Below are positions 47,841 through 58,043 of a stretch of DNA of 64,000 nt, one piece after another; the stretch's first letter is position 1; each line of letters starts with the position of its first letter. The stretch covers positions 357,928 to 421,927 of the forward strand of contig VSDK01010616.1 of assembly GCA_009767595.1 (NCBI GenBank). Reading direction: 5' to 3'. This DNA comes from Symbiodinium kawagutii. Its lineage: Eukaryota > Sar > Dinophyceae > Suessiales > Symbiodiniaceae. The notes beneath the pieces were generated by a model. It saw only the letters and a list, made by a program, of their open reading frames with translations, was not told the origin of the DNA and ran no database searches. Position numbers and translations under genes: made by a program.

Positions 47841-48903
47841 GATACTTGATGCTTGGTGATAGTGATAGATCGTTGTCCAAGCGATCACATTCTCGTCATG
47901 CCCGGCTTCGATCAGTTTCTGCCTATGGCTCCACGGTGGAGTTTGCAACATTAGTCCTAGACTTCCTTTGCAACCACCGACCACTGATCATGAAGGTGCC
48001 TGTCATCGCCTCGTGTCTGAACATGTTGACCTAGTTTTTCCACTGCCAAAATGGACAAGGATGAACAAGGTGGACCAAAGGTACTTGTCAACTACCAATC
48101 CTCAACTGTACAGTAGATGCATTTATTTAGACAAAATAGTTTGCAAATTGTTGGCTCAAACTATGCCCAAGTCTGACAGTACCCAGTAGATTGTTTGATT
48201 GAACGAAATACATATCTGTAGGTGAAATCAAAATGCAACTGGAAGAACAAACCAAGCATCAACATCATGAACATGATCCATCAATAATTGTCATAATGTA
48301 GCCATTAACAAAGGAACCTTGCATGTTGATTATAACCGGTAGCCGTCATTTACCATCGTGACCCATCACAAAACGTCTCGGTTCGTTGGAACATGTTGAG
48401 ACGCCACAACAAGGCCTGCATCATCGCTGGCCAAGTGACATCTCGGCCGCGCTGGCTGAGAGCGGGAATGGCCCAGCGGGAATGGCACATGGCGAGGCCC
48501 ACAGAACAGCATCAACGCATCATCTGCAGGGTGGTGCCCCGATACATGGAAGTCATGTAAGGTATAAATCAATTACAGTAAGTTATTGGAGATAGCATGG
48601 CAGTAAGTTATTGGAGATAGCATGGCAGTAAGTTATTGGAGATAGCATGCTATTGCTTTGAATGCCACGGTCCCTGACACTTCTGGGTTTCCGCTCGCCC
48701 TGCGCATGTTCAAACTCGAAAAAGCTGAGACCTGTTCCTCCAATCATGGCACCGTTATCTCCGTCGATTGTGCTCGGGCATTTATTAAGTGTTTTACTAT
48801 TCGTACAAACGTCTGGATCACCCAAATGAAAAAACAACAGCTAATTAAGCAACCGTTTGAAATCGTTACGAATCGTGAGCGCTACCAAATAGAGACCCAA
48901 AAG
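47841..48903 (+). CDS. three phase-matched exons, unknown protein
   Basis: Exon 47841-47995 (51 codons, LRSVSAYGSTVEFATLVLDF), exon 48401-48556 (52 codons, SDISAALAESGNGPAGMAHG, ending AGTCAT before GTAAGG) and exon 48646-48903 (86 codons, the longest exon, with HGTVISVDCARAFIKCFTIR and KQPFEIVTNRERYQIETQK before GTACAT). All joins are phase 0 and the codon rhythm is strong. The 89-nt intron 48557-48645 is mostly three copies of a 25-bp repeat. No domain is recognised. Confidence 0.7.
48578..48650 (+). repeat. 25-bp tandem repeat inside an intron, three copies
   Basis: The unit AGTAAGTTATTGGAGATAGC plus ATGGC occurs three times. Each copy contains the acceptor-like GGAGATAG-CATG, and the last copy carries the acceptor used for the exon at 48646. 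Confidence 0.85.
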
Positions 48904-49007
48904 GTACATCGATGCCCTTAAAGTACATAGATCCCGCGTACAAAACGGTTGGAAACCTTTAGCAACTGTTAGCCATTGGATCACTTAGATGGCACCGACA
49001 CCGATGT

Positions 49008-49340
49008 TTAAGCTGATGAAGATGGCCTGGTACATGCTGTTGGGCAATAAGCACAGGATGACATGGCTTCATGTTTCGCCTGAAATTCCTTGGCAGTAGC
49101 CATGCGGCAGTGACATCCAAAACCCTGTCCCATGGACATCCTGGTTCTCATAGAAATCCGAAGCTTGAGTAGATCTATCTTCCTTAGAACTTGCAATGGA
49201 TTGACGGTGAATACCTTTTTCAATACCCCTTCTTGCGTACTTAGTAGGTCCCAAGGACCTTGAGAGTACATATAATTACATGATTTGCCAATACAAACAC
49301 AAGTGCGTACATGTACATGAGACACAAACGCTATACACAC
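49008..49340 (-). CDS. 110-codon open frame, Cys-rich end
   Basis: A coherent frame with LQVLRKIDLLKLRISMRTRM, GCHCRMATAKEFQAKHEAM and CAYCPTACTRPSSSA before TAA. It could be a terminal exon of a minus gene nested between plus exons. No acceptor is clearly best. Confidence 0.35.
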   Translation of the reverse strand: MCIAFVSHVHVRTCVCIGKSCNYMYSQGPWDLLSTQEGVLKKVFTVNPLQVLRKIDLLKLRISMRTRMSMGQGFGCHCRMATAKEFQAKHEAMSSCAYCPTACTRPSSSA

Positions 49341-50030
49341 TGCCTATCGTTGCATACTGGCAAACATGTGACATGTCTTCAGCTCCACGCATCCTTGGGT
49401 CCCCAAACATTAACTAAGTTGGTTTACAACGATGATATATAACTATGAGGAATGCTTCTACTCAACAGTTGTTTTACAGTATTTTTCATACTCTTTTTGT
49501 TGGTCCAAACAGCTTGTATCAGGATACTTTCTGCGATACTTTCCCTGCAAATACAATGACCATAACTTGGCATGCCACATGTCGCACTGTTTTCCGCTGC
49601 GACCAAATGCCAAGTGGCGATCGATTGAACCGTGCTCCCTGAGATAACAACTTGGTGGTGTGGGTTTCGCAAGGGGCTGTCCAAAATGCATAATTAATAA
49701 CTTGAACAATGATGTGTTCATCAAAGTGAAAACACGTGGGTTGGGCAGAACCATGCAGAACCCTACGAGAGGGAAACCATATAATTAAGTTTTTTTCGAT
49801 ACAGTTTTGCGGTGACTGTGAGTCACAGGCAGGAGACGCAACCAAGTGAGGATATTCCATTGGTGACTCAGAAGTGAGTCAAGGCGGTGGCCCACACAGA
49901 GTCCTTGACCAATCCTGTATGTCCGTGTTTCAGCTTTGGTGCTTACGACTCATATGACTCATGTTCTAAGTACAATTGATGTTACCCGGAGTACTTTAGC
50001 TTGTGAATCATTTCATTCATGTCGCTCAAG

Positions 50031-51422
50031 GCCAGCAAAACAGTGTGAATGAACAAGTGAGTGGCCGAAGGAGCAAAGCAAGCAATGATCGCAAAATAGG
50101 GACCGATCTTCTTAGGATGCTCGATTCACCCAGCCACCTCTTGGTAGGTCTGGTCCAACCATACAGGCAGACAATCCGCCTCGTCCATAGTGGTAGAAAT
50201 AGTGAGCAGGTTACTGGGTTCAAGATGGTTAAAGGTGATCACGCGCTGAAATCATCTCGTTTTTTGGAGGTACCTCCCCATGATTCCGAATCATTTGTGA
50301 ACTTAGTTGTAGCTTGACCCTCTTGGCTTACAATTCTACCCTCAGTGTTGCGACTCTTGGGACGTCAAAACCATGATCACTGAATCACTGCATAGCGAGC
50401 TCTGGCCGACACTGAGGACGGAATCCCAGGAAACGGTGCGCCTGAACTCATGGGATAGCATCTATGGTGGCTACTTCTTGAGGCGGAGAGAGAGCTGAGG
50501 AACCATGAAATTTCAATGTTTACTTCACCCAAGGAGGACTGGATGATGCTGTCATTGCAGTGCTTACTTCACCCACCAAAGCAGTCGTTTGGCAAACACC
50601 CCATTCCACCAGCCCCGACAACCCTGAAAATCCTGCAGCAAAACCAGCTCTGATTCAATGCACCTCCCCCAAGAAAGTGCTTCAATCAACCAGCTGTTGT
50701 CCGCGGAGCCCTTACCGATAGTCAGGATGCCCAAAGTATGCTGAAAGTTGAAAGGCAATGCTGCAAGGTTCAACACAGGACCACGGAGTCATCTCTCTTT
50801 GCGTCCTGGAAGTACCAATGGATGCAAAGCTTACAAGCCGGAATGAAGATAATCCTGACATTTGCTGCACACACGGTGCCAAGGCATGTCTATGCGTAAA
50901 ACATATGAGCTATGTCTGTATAAAAATCCAACCCAATACACATCAAACAAGCATGAACATGTCTAAACTCTAAACAAATAAACGTGCATTTAATCTAGAC
51001 CATCAATGTGAAGGACATCTTCATGTCCGGCCACTTTTCCATTCACGAAGAAGTTAGAAACTGTAGCAGCGACCACTACCGTCCAGCTCCAACGAGAAAC
51101 GCCATCCCCACGAAATTGGACAACAACATATGTACATATATGGCTATGGGTCAATATTAAGTAACCAATAATGGGGGTTAATAACCAACAATAATAAAGC
51201 AAAATGATGGTTAATGATGGGGAACCAGGAATACGGGGTTTTGACCCACAGCCATATAGCCAACATATCAGGCTGAGATTCAAGTGCTAATATACTGAGC
51301 CAACGTCAAACCCGCAGCTATCCGCCGCTCATGACTCTGCTACGTCTTCTCGCTGGATCGGGTACCGGCAGCTGGCGACGCAAAACAGCTGTGCCTGCTG
51401 GATCAAGCATGACATGCCAGAG
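50031..51422 (+). CDS. five-exon gene segment, unknown protein
   Basis: Exons 50031-50143, 50346-50466, 50561-50676, 50999 to about 51127, and 51318-51422. The first four join in frame. They read SNDRKIGTDLLRMLDSPSHL, SELWPTLRTESQETVRLNSW, SPDNPENPAAKPALIQCTSP, VKDIFMSGHFSIHEEVRNCS and SRWIGYRQLATQNSCACWIK. Acceptors include CAATTCTACCCTCAG and CGTCAAACCCGCAG. The end of the fourth exon is unsure because a family C element starts there. The first exon may extend to 50210 (HSGRNSEQ before GTTACT). Confidence 0.7.
51141..51256 (+). mobile_element. family C element, well preserved
   Basis: TGGCTATGGGTCAATATTAA to GGTTTTGACCCACAGCCA, with TAATGATGGGGAACCAGG inside. TATA flanks both sides. It abuts the exon starting at 50999. 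Confidence 0.8.
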
Positions 51423-51619
51423 GTCACCGCGCTGATTTTTTCTGGAGTCTCTGAGTTTGTTTCAGCTCAAAAACTAGTTACCGTTCTAAATCTGACAAAC
51501 ATGCTCTTGCATGTATTGAAATACATCATGAACATATAGAAATGTAAACACGTAGTAACACGTTTCAAGACCTGGAAAGGTACCGACGCATTCATACAGT
51601 TTGCGCCTAGCCAAAACAC

Positions 51620-51877
51620 ATGCTTTTCTTGTGTGGTAGTGCGTCTTTCACCGGATATGGTCAAAAACTGTGCGTCAAATGTGCACCTACACATTTTCGG
51701 ATGTATTTGACATCGATCCAGAAAAAGTCGGTACAACACTCTCATCTCCATGAAATTCTGCGTGCTTTTGAATTGAAAACTCCCAATCCTCTGATCTTTT
51801 CAATTGCGACCTTCTGCAAAACAGTTCTACGGGCAATGAACCTCAGTAACTTCAGCACGTGCTCATCTGGTGCATGA
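51620..51877 (+). CDS. 85-codon open frame
   Basis: Coherent frame with GYGQKLCVKCAPTHFRMYLT and HEILRAFELKTPNPLIF to TGA. It may be an exon of the plus gene. A minus frame of 94 codons overlaps. Confidence 0.3.
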   Translation: MLFLCGSASFTGYGQKLCVKCAPTHFRMYLTSIQKKSVQHSHLHEILRAFELKTPNPLIFSIATFCKTVLRAMNLSNFSTCSSGA

Positions 51878-51916
51878 AACTTCTACGTCCAAACTTGATG
51901 GCAATGGCAACCCACC

Positions 51917-52263
51917 GTGGGAGCTGACAAGGACGATCATGAGGTGACTTTGAGCGCATCCGTTCCGAAAGGAATCGATTGGTCATGCCACGCGAGACAG
52001 ATATATACAGATTTATTGGGTAAGCTAAACAAGCCTACCGGACGGAACAAATATGTCCCAAATTCGCACATACTTGGGACTGTCCATGGATTTCGTATAT
52101 TCCCCGAATTCCGCCAAGTGGCTTTTACGGCAACGGTGCCAATCAAATGCGTGTTGGGGATTCGTAGTTCATGGACAGCCCCGGCTGACTTGTTTCCTGC
52201 AGCCATCTCATCAGTTTGCACCAGCTCTGTATCAATTTGATGGAGGGGGGCAAACAAAATCAA
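51917..52263 (+). CDS. 108-codon ORFs open on both strands
   Basis: The plus frame (51917-52240) reads HEVTLSASVPKGIDWSCHAR and GTVHGFRIFPEFRQVAF. The minus frame (51937-52263) reads DTELVQTDEMAAGNKSAGAV and GTVAVKATWRNSGNIRNPW. Both have ATG, stop and good rhythm. Plus is given because of the neighbours, but the choice is near even. Confidence 0.35.
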
Positions 52264-52803
52264 ATCTGAACCAAGGGACTTCCAAGCGATAGCAGCGATT
52301 CATGAGGAATGGCTTATTCCCATAATTGCAGCAAGCCCGCCATGAATCAGACATTGCAAAAATCCAAACATCACATACCACTTGAATATGGTGGTCAAAA
52401 CACTTCAAGGGGCAACAACCCGCAGCAATTCTCGATCAAGACTGTACAATGCGAAGAACCACTGTCTCAGTCTCGCATGTTTGTCCCATCAATACTTCCA
52501 AATATGCTGCTTTAACTCTCTATACGGCAAATGTTGAGCTGTCCACAAGCGAGGTACCCAGTCATTGCAAACAAAACACATCCATACACATTGTCACATA
52601 CCACATACACGTGTTTATTGTTTAATTTACGCACACCGGGAAACACTGTACAACTATGGGGTACCAGAATTGGTTGAAGGACGCCTGGAAACATGTTGGT
52701 GAACAGAGCAACATATCACTTGAAGTGCATGTGATGACATGAATGTGTACACACACTCTATCTGTCTCTTGAAAAGAAATACGCATCATAACATATATAG
52801 AAC

Positions 52804-52836
<33 letters not shown>

Positions 52837-53051
52837 CATGCAAACATACATAAACCGTACATGCAAGTAATGTGGGCCATTCTGAGCGTAACTTTTTGCT
52901 TCCGAGAGTTCCTCCCCCAGACTTCACAATGAAGGATTCCAAGCCGTCACAACGATGGTGGTTACCCGGTTACCCACCCACCTTGTGACCTAACCCAGCC
53001 ATTGAATCAACGAAACTGCAGCTCAGGAAACTCGTGGCTCACCAGCGTTAG

Positions 53052-53165
53052 GCTCACAACCTCGTGGCGAGGAACGTGGCATTTGTGCAGCCTCAAAGGC
53101 CAACACTGCATGCGATGGATGCATCAAATGTCATTAAATGTAATTCGAACCCACCATGTGTATAA
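53052..53165 (+). CDS. possible terminal exon
   Basis: ACCAGCGTTAG, then AHNLVARNVAFVQPQRPTLH and AMDASNVIKCNSNPPCV, then TAA. It may end the plus gene of 50-51 kb. The phase link is not shown. Confidence 0.35.
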   Translation, partial: AHNLVARNVAFVQPQRPTLHAMDASNVIKCNSNPPCV

Positions 53166-53304
53166 TCTGCATCTTAAACCTTGATTTGTCTTACCGGTCC
53201 AAAACTTCAATTATGTATACATGTTTGTTTCAAGATGTTTCAGGAGATATTGAACACATAAAATGTCAAAAGAGCAATTGCTGGGGTTGTTGCTAACGTA
53301 TCCA

Positions 53305-53344
<40 letters not shown>

Positions 53345-53361
53345 CGATGATGGTGGTGATG
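53305..53361. repeat. GAT trinucleotide microsatellite
   Basis: GATGATGATGATG for about 14 units, then GATGGTGGTGATG. Confidence 0.9.
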
Positions 53362-53385
53362 TGGTGACCGCCGTCAAAACAAAGA

Positions 53386-53872
53386 CTAGGTTTTATCCAT
53401 GCTGCGATTTGAAGCCCTGACGCAGGAAAACCTCAGGTGGATTGGTCTGTTCAATGATTTCATCGGATTGAAACCCTCGCAATCTAACTCCATCTGAAAA
53501 CAAACAGGTCAACAATGAGATTAGAACAGTAGAGACATTTCCGCTCAAATAGTTCATGATGGCACAACGAGTCTTGAGGGCGGAACACTTAAGCATTTCA
53601 ACACTCAAGAGTTTGTCTAGAACATAAAGTTGGCACCCTTGCACTCCCGCCTGGGCTGTTACGTCGAATGAAGCCGCCTAACCTGACGGCAGGGATGGTA
53701 TTTGGGTGGCTTGCTAGGACATCACATATTTTAATGTCATGCAAATGTCCATGTAGCAAAGGGCACATGAGCGGCAGGCAGGGGCCCTCAAGAACGAGTC
53801 CCGCGTCTGACGAATTAATAAAATTCTGAAGCAAATACACGGCAAAACGCTTATTGTGGCATTTGGAAATGG
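53386..53872 (-). CDS. three exons with very short introns, gene 3' end
   Basis: Exon 53663-53872 (FAVYLLQNFINSSDAGLVLE, then CDVLASHPNTIPAVRLGGF), exon 53537-53616 (KLLSVEMLKCSALKTRCAIM) and terminal exon 53386-53493 (MELDCEGFNPMKSLNRPIHL to TAG). The introns would be 46 nt (53617-53662) and 43 nt (53494-53536), the latter ending in TGTTTGTTTTCAG, and the phases join. An alternative without the second intron reads GVRLRGFQSDEIIEQTNPPE in the continuing frame and stops at 53393. Confidence 0.5.
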
Positions 53873-54282
53873 CTGCTTTTGATTTTACGTACACAAGAAG
53901 TTCTCTTGAATGTCAGGAGTGATTGTCGTTTAACAAAACTAAAACATAAGATTGAATTGTGACCTTCTACAAAACATGTCGCAATATATTTGAATGCAAC
54001 AAATAAATCAACACACACACACAATAATCACAAATCATGATATATGATATATAGAACAAATAATGACTCAATAAAACACACATGCAAGCCCTGAAGCAAT
54101 CTGGAGCAAAGAACATACTTAGAGAATAGAGAATCGATGAGAACGAAACAAATCACGTCATACAGCCCTGAACACCGATCACTAGCTGTTGTTGTATACA
54201 TAACAAACTCACCCGTCCAAGCCAAACGCTAAGTCTTCGTGCAGCAACCAGTTGTTCTTAATGTCTGAGTTTCCCGCTTCAT

Positions 54283-54380
54283 CTGGTTGGTGGTTTCAAC
54301 CCCTATGAAACATATTAGTCAACCAATCAATTGTTAATAATCAATTGGGAAAATAAAAATTGTTTCAAACCACCAAGCAG
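54283..54380 (+). mobile_element. family B element, well preserved
   Basis: CTGGTTGGTGGTTTCAACCC to TTTCAAACCACCAAGCAG, 98 bp, 70 bp ahead of an exon. Confidence 0.75.
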
Positions 54381-54450
54381 TCATGTTTCCTCCTGAAAAT
54401 CACATGGACCCTTTACCACCCTGCAGTCACCAACCAACCAACCAATCCAG

Positions 54451-54600
54451 CCGCCAGCCACCAAGCCCAACATCCAGCGGCTTGCACTGCCGGGGCCTCC
54501 CAGCATGGCCACCACGATCGCTTCGCGAGTGCTGCGACTGCGAGGGCAGCGATGGTTCCTGAGGACATGGATGAACCACACCCTTGGATGGAGGATACTA
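54451..54600 (+). CDS. probable internal exon
   Basis: AACCAACCAATCCAG acceptor, 49 codons with AACTAGASQHGHHDRFASAA and ARAAMVPEDMDEPHPWMEDT, then GTGGCT. Strong rhythm. The minus strand is open as well but gives a Trp/Gly-rich product. Confidence 0.5.
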
Positions 54601-55162
54601 GTGGCTGCTTATGGTTAAATCGAGGTTTGAACTCGGACAACAAACTATGGTTTGCAACTGCGCTCAAACACTAAACAGGATTTAGCAATGATTTTCCCAT
54701 GGATTAACTATGTGTTTGGCTGTGGTTAATAAGGATCTAGCTATGGTTAACCAGTAAACAAGGGGGTACCCATGGTTTAACGATGGTTAGTGGGACTAAC
54801 AAGCAGAACATCACCAGGTAACTAACTAACTTGCACCGACCAAGTGGCTAGTCATCATGTGTGTGATAAACAAACCCATGAAATGGTGGCCCATTATGAA
54901 ACTAATTATCAAAGTCAGAGAGATGAGAACTCACCACTACTTGCAATCCTATCCCAAAGAACTGCCCTCTTTAGCTATGCAATCTGGCCTGGAGCACGTA
55001 AACACATCCGGACATGAATCACAGGCTCATAAAGATTGGGCACCCGATATCTGCTTGAAATGGTCTTGTATAACTTGCGATATATTTTGGTACATGTTGC
55101 AGGTATTTTTTTTGAGAAAGTCACCACTGTAATATCAAAAATTATATTCAACCTAACCCAAC

Positions 55163-55502
55163 CTGTGCGGAGGGTCTGAATTTCCACATCATTTCCAGGC
55201 TCTGATTGATTTGCAAGAGTTGCCCCGAGCAAGTGGGCTGGTGTGCGCCCTATGCTGACGCGAGTGTTTACATGCAAAATGCTTCCCACTTCACAGCATT
55301 CAAACAATGACAGTCGCAGCAAAGTATTGGTGGGAAGTATAGCGGTGGTCCAGAGTAAAATTTGACTGTGGCCAATAGTAAACATTGAGTGATGCTTGGG
55401 GATCAACGAAAGTAGTATTACTTAGTTGGTCACTTTTACTCTGGACAATACCTTCTGATAGTTTATTCTGTTTTGGGGACGTTCAGCGAGATCAGCTTCA
55501 AT
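55163..55502 (-). CDS. two exons, one ankyrin-like
   Basis: Exon 55452-55502, after TTTGTATCAACGAG, reads IEADLAERPQNRINYQK before GTATTG. Exon 55163-55288 reads GSILHVNTRVSIGRTPAHLL and GATLANQSEPGNDVEIQ before GTTGGG. The VNTR...GRTPAHLL pattern resembles the conserved turn and first helix of an ankyrin repeat, normally DxxGxTPLHLA. It is a single motif, so the assignment is tentative. The phases disagree unless the acceptor lies further upstream. Confidence 0.5.
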
Positions 55503-55691
55503 CTCGTTGATACAAATCCGATGTGGTTTCAAGTAAGACCTATTGACCCGGGTGGATCCACCAGCAATAACAGGTTGGCACAATCTTCATCTTTATCTCA
55601 TCCTACCTAATGCTTGAGGATCTCCGTGTAAGAGGGCTTCGTAACATTGCTTTGTGTCGAGTGAGAGTTGCCTAAGCTGGTTTCATCAAAC

Positions 55692-55791
55692 AGGGTTTCT
55701 TAAAATAGGGGACACCCCCAAAACTGGTTGATTTATTCCTATAAATGGTCAATAATGGATGATTTTTGGGGTTCCTTTTGCGAGAAACACC
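55692..55791 (+). mobile_element. family A element
   Basis: GGGTTTCTTAAAATAGGGGA to TGGGGTTCCTTTTGCGAGAA, with an AATAATGGATGATTT core. First of a local cluster. Confidence 0.65.
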
Positions 55792-55942
55792 CAACTCGTA
55801 GTAGTCCGAGACTCTGAGACTCCAAGCATAGGATACATTCAGGAAATGGATCCCTTTCCCCATGTATCACCACCAGAAACCAGAAAAAACTTCTTGAACC
55901 TGGACTCAGGGCGAAAGGTATTGCAAGTATAATGGCCCCATA

Positions 55943-56053
55943 TGGGTGTTTTCTCAACATAAGGACCCCCCCAAAATGGCTGGTTTGATGTCTCTATCAA
56001 TGGTTTCTACTGGATGATTCCCGGTGGTACCCCTTTGATTTGAGAAAGCACCA
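55943..56053 (+). mobile_element. family A element
   Basis: GGGTGTTTTCTCAACATAAG to CCCCTTTGATTTGAGAAAGC. Second of the cluster. A partial third right end (GTCACTTGAGAAACCACC) lies at about 56090-56150. Confidence 0.6.
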
Positions 56054-56189
56054 TGACTGGCCTTTGTTTCACAATACCTGTGTTGGTAGTTACCCCCTGT
56101 GAATCCCTATAATTTACCATTGGGATCCCCAAAGTCACTTGAGAAACCACCAAATTGGTCTTGTTGATTATTCTCCCCTAGTACTAAAC

Positions 56190-56312
56190 CATTTGGTGGG
56201 CCCCCCAAAACAAAATCCTATAAAACCAATGGTTGCTAACCAACAATGATGGTTACTAACCACTAAAATTGTGTAAAACCCTTTGATTTGGGGCCCCCCC
56301 AACCACTCAGAA
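56190..56312 (+). mobile_element. family A variant
   Basis: TTGGTGGGCCCCCCAAAAC to TTTGGGGCCCCCCCAACCAC and CAGAAACCAGCC, a divergent copy with repeated AATGGTTGCTAACC inside. It lies 15 bp from the exon at 56328-56462. Confidence 0.45.
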
Positions 56313-56327
56313 ACCAGCCAGCTATGC

Positions 56328-56462
56328 CTTGACAGCCCCGCGATGCTGGAAGCTCCCAGTCCTGGCTCTCGGATTCGGGTTCAAAGCCAGCAGTCAGAAG
56401 GACCTCTCCGAGAAAAGTCGCGTCGCTGGTCAGTGCCGGGGACATGCCCCGCCGTGACATGG
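56328..56462 (-). CDS. coding exon between two elements
   Basis: The TACTGCCATGTAG acceptor is the terminus of a family C-like element. The frame reads MSPALTSDATFLGEVLLTAG and FEPESESQDWELPASRGCQ with strong rhythm. The donor is GC (GTCAAG before GCATAG), or GT slightly earlier. The ATG at 56460 could be a start codon. Confidence 0.5.
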
Positions 56463-56606
56463 CTACATGGCAGTAAGGGACATGGCGAGCTGGGTCAAGC
56501 AGTTAACCAACCAATTTCATGGGGATAATAAGCAACAATTTCATAAGGAAAAACAATGGCTAATGATGGGGGAACCAGGGGTACGGGGTGAACTGACCCA
56601 CAGCCA
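56463..56606 (+). mobile_element. family C element
   Basis: GGCTACATGG, then GCTGGGTCAAGCAGTTAACC, a GATGGGGGAACCAGGGG core and TGAACTGACCCACAGCCA. The left end carries an extra 20 bp and forms the acceptor of the exon at 56328-56462. Confidence 0.65.
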
Positions 56607-56920
56607 CATGTAAATATGTCATGGATTTTTCACAAAGTGTGCAAAGGATATGCGTATGTGCTTGAATATACTTGATATATGCATGCAATTGAAAAACATT
56701 CATGCACATGTGTCATCCAGTGGAAACATAGTCACACACTACTACTATGAAAACTAGTAGGGTGCATATGCACATGGACCTCCAAATGAGTATGTATACA
56801 CATTGATTGAGAAACAACAACAGTGAACATCGGTGAACAGCCAGCAATGTCTCACGAATACGATTGTAAGACTTATTTGGCTGGGAAGCTTATGCACACA
56901 CACACATACCTGCTTGAGCG

Positions 56921-57010
56921 TCAGAGTTTGCCCTTGAGCATTCTCCCCCCTGGTGCCAGCTTTTGCATTCGAGGCTCTCCAACAGGTGTCAGGTGCAATG
57001 CGAAGTATTC
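56921..57010 (-). CDS. terminal exon of a minus gene
   Basis: Following GGATGATTGGCTGAG the frame reads EYFALHLTPVGEPRMQKLAP and GGRMLKGKL to TGA at 56921-56923. The rhythm is good. The stop means the exon at 56328 belongs to another gene. Confidence 0.5.
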   Translation of the reverse strand, partial: EYFALHLTPVGEPRMQKLAPGGRMLKGKL

Positions 57011-57422
57011 CTCAGCCAATCATCCAGGCATGGCAGCAATATCATCAAGGATACAAGATGACATTGTCCAGCACTGACAGAGTCTTATAACGTTTTGTCC
57101 ATTCATCTTGAATACCCATGTACGTTCACGTTCATACGGTCCATGCAGTGGCTGCATAATATGGTGACCGGATGGTGGTACAGTAATGATCTGTATTGGA
57201 AAGTATGGACGGGTATAGATACCTTTTCTCGTCTTGACCGAATAATGCCTCACGATGGCTGATATGATCACACACGTCACAAGCTAAGTCACGATTTGTC
57301 TTCATCTCAAAGAAGTAAAAGTCTTCCAGTCATATTCGTTCACCAAACAATCCATTAGAAGACTTGTTGTAGGCAAAATAATTTTCCAATCAGATTGGGA
57401 CATGGGGGTTCAGTTCTCTAAC

Positions 57423-57486
57423 CGGCTGTTTAGGATGGCTTGCACTACCCTCAGATCCAACAGCAGCAAAACAGCAGCGCTGTTCA
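57423..57486 (-). CDS. probable internal exon
   Basis: ACCGCACTCACCAG, then 20 codons NSAAVLLLLDLRVVQAILNS, then CG before GTTAG. Probably upstream of the terminal exon at 56921. Confidence 0.45.
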
Positions 57487-57615
57487 CTGGTGAGTGCGGT
57501 GAGTGGGAATGTAATCAACCTTCACTCGGAAAAGAAATATGTTTGGCGATTCCTATCTTAACAGCTTTGACTATGTCACAACATGTCTTTACCGTGTATA
57601 TGGTTGGATCAACAG

Positions 57616-58023
57616 TTACTTGCTATCTGTCTCTTTGTTTCTCGAGGTGAAGGACTTAACCATGGAAAAGTACTCCAGGTCCCTCCAAATGGCAGCTAGT
57701 TGGATCACCATGAGAGATGCTCTGCCCATGAGTGCCTGCAATAAAACGACCCAGTGACAGGCCGTAGAACTACAGATTTGTTGAATTTGCCAGTGAGATT
57801 TGCCAGTGACCGCCATCTGGGTGTGGACACCCAAGCGGTTGGCATGGATGACATTGACATGGAAATGGGAATGAAACACCAGGCATGATCTACCCTTCAG
57901 CCTGACCATGATCACCATCCAACGAAATCCGAGGGACAGCTCTCTTCGCAGCATCCCTGGCCATTTCGCCTCCATGGTTGCTGGGCGCGTCAGTCTGGAC
58001 CGGGTCACCTTTTGTTTGTGCAC
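57616..58023 (-). CDS. 135-codon open frame
   Basis: The longest non-repeat ORF of the window, with VNVIHANRLGVHTQMAVTGK and MGRASLMVIQLAAIWRDLEY. The rhythm is good in the centre. It may contain one or two exons, or be a single-exon gene. Plus frames (57908-58109) overlap its start. Confidence 0.35.
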   Translation of the reverse strand: MHKQKVTRSRLTRPATMEAKWPGMLRRELSLGFRWMVIMVRLKGRSCLVFHSHFHVNVIHANRLGVHTQMAVTGKSHWQIQQICSSTACHWVVLLQALMGRASLMVIQLAAIWRDLEYFSMVKSFTSRNKETDSK

Positions 58024-58043
58024 TCCCCCAACCGGTCATCCAG

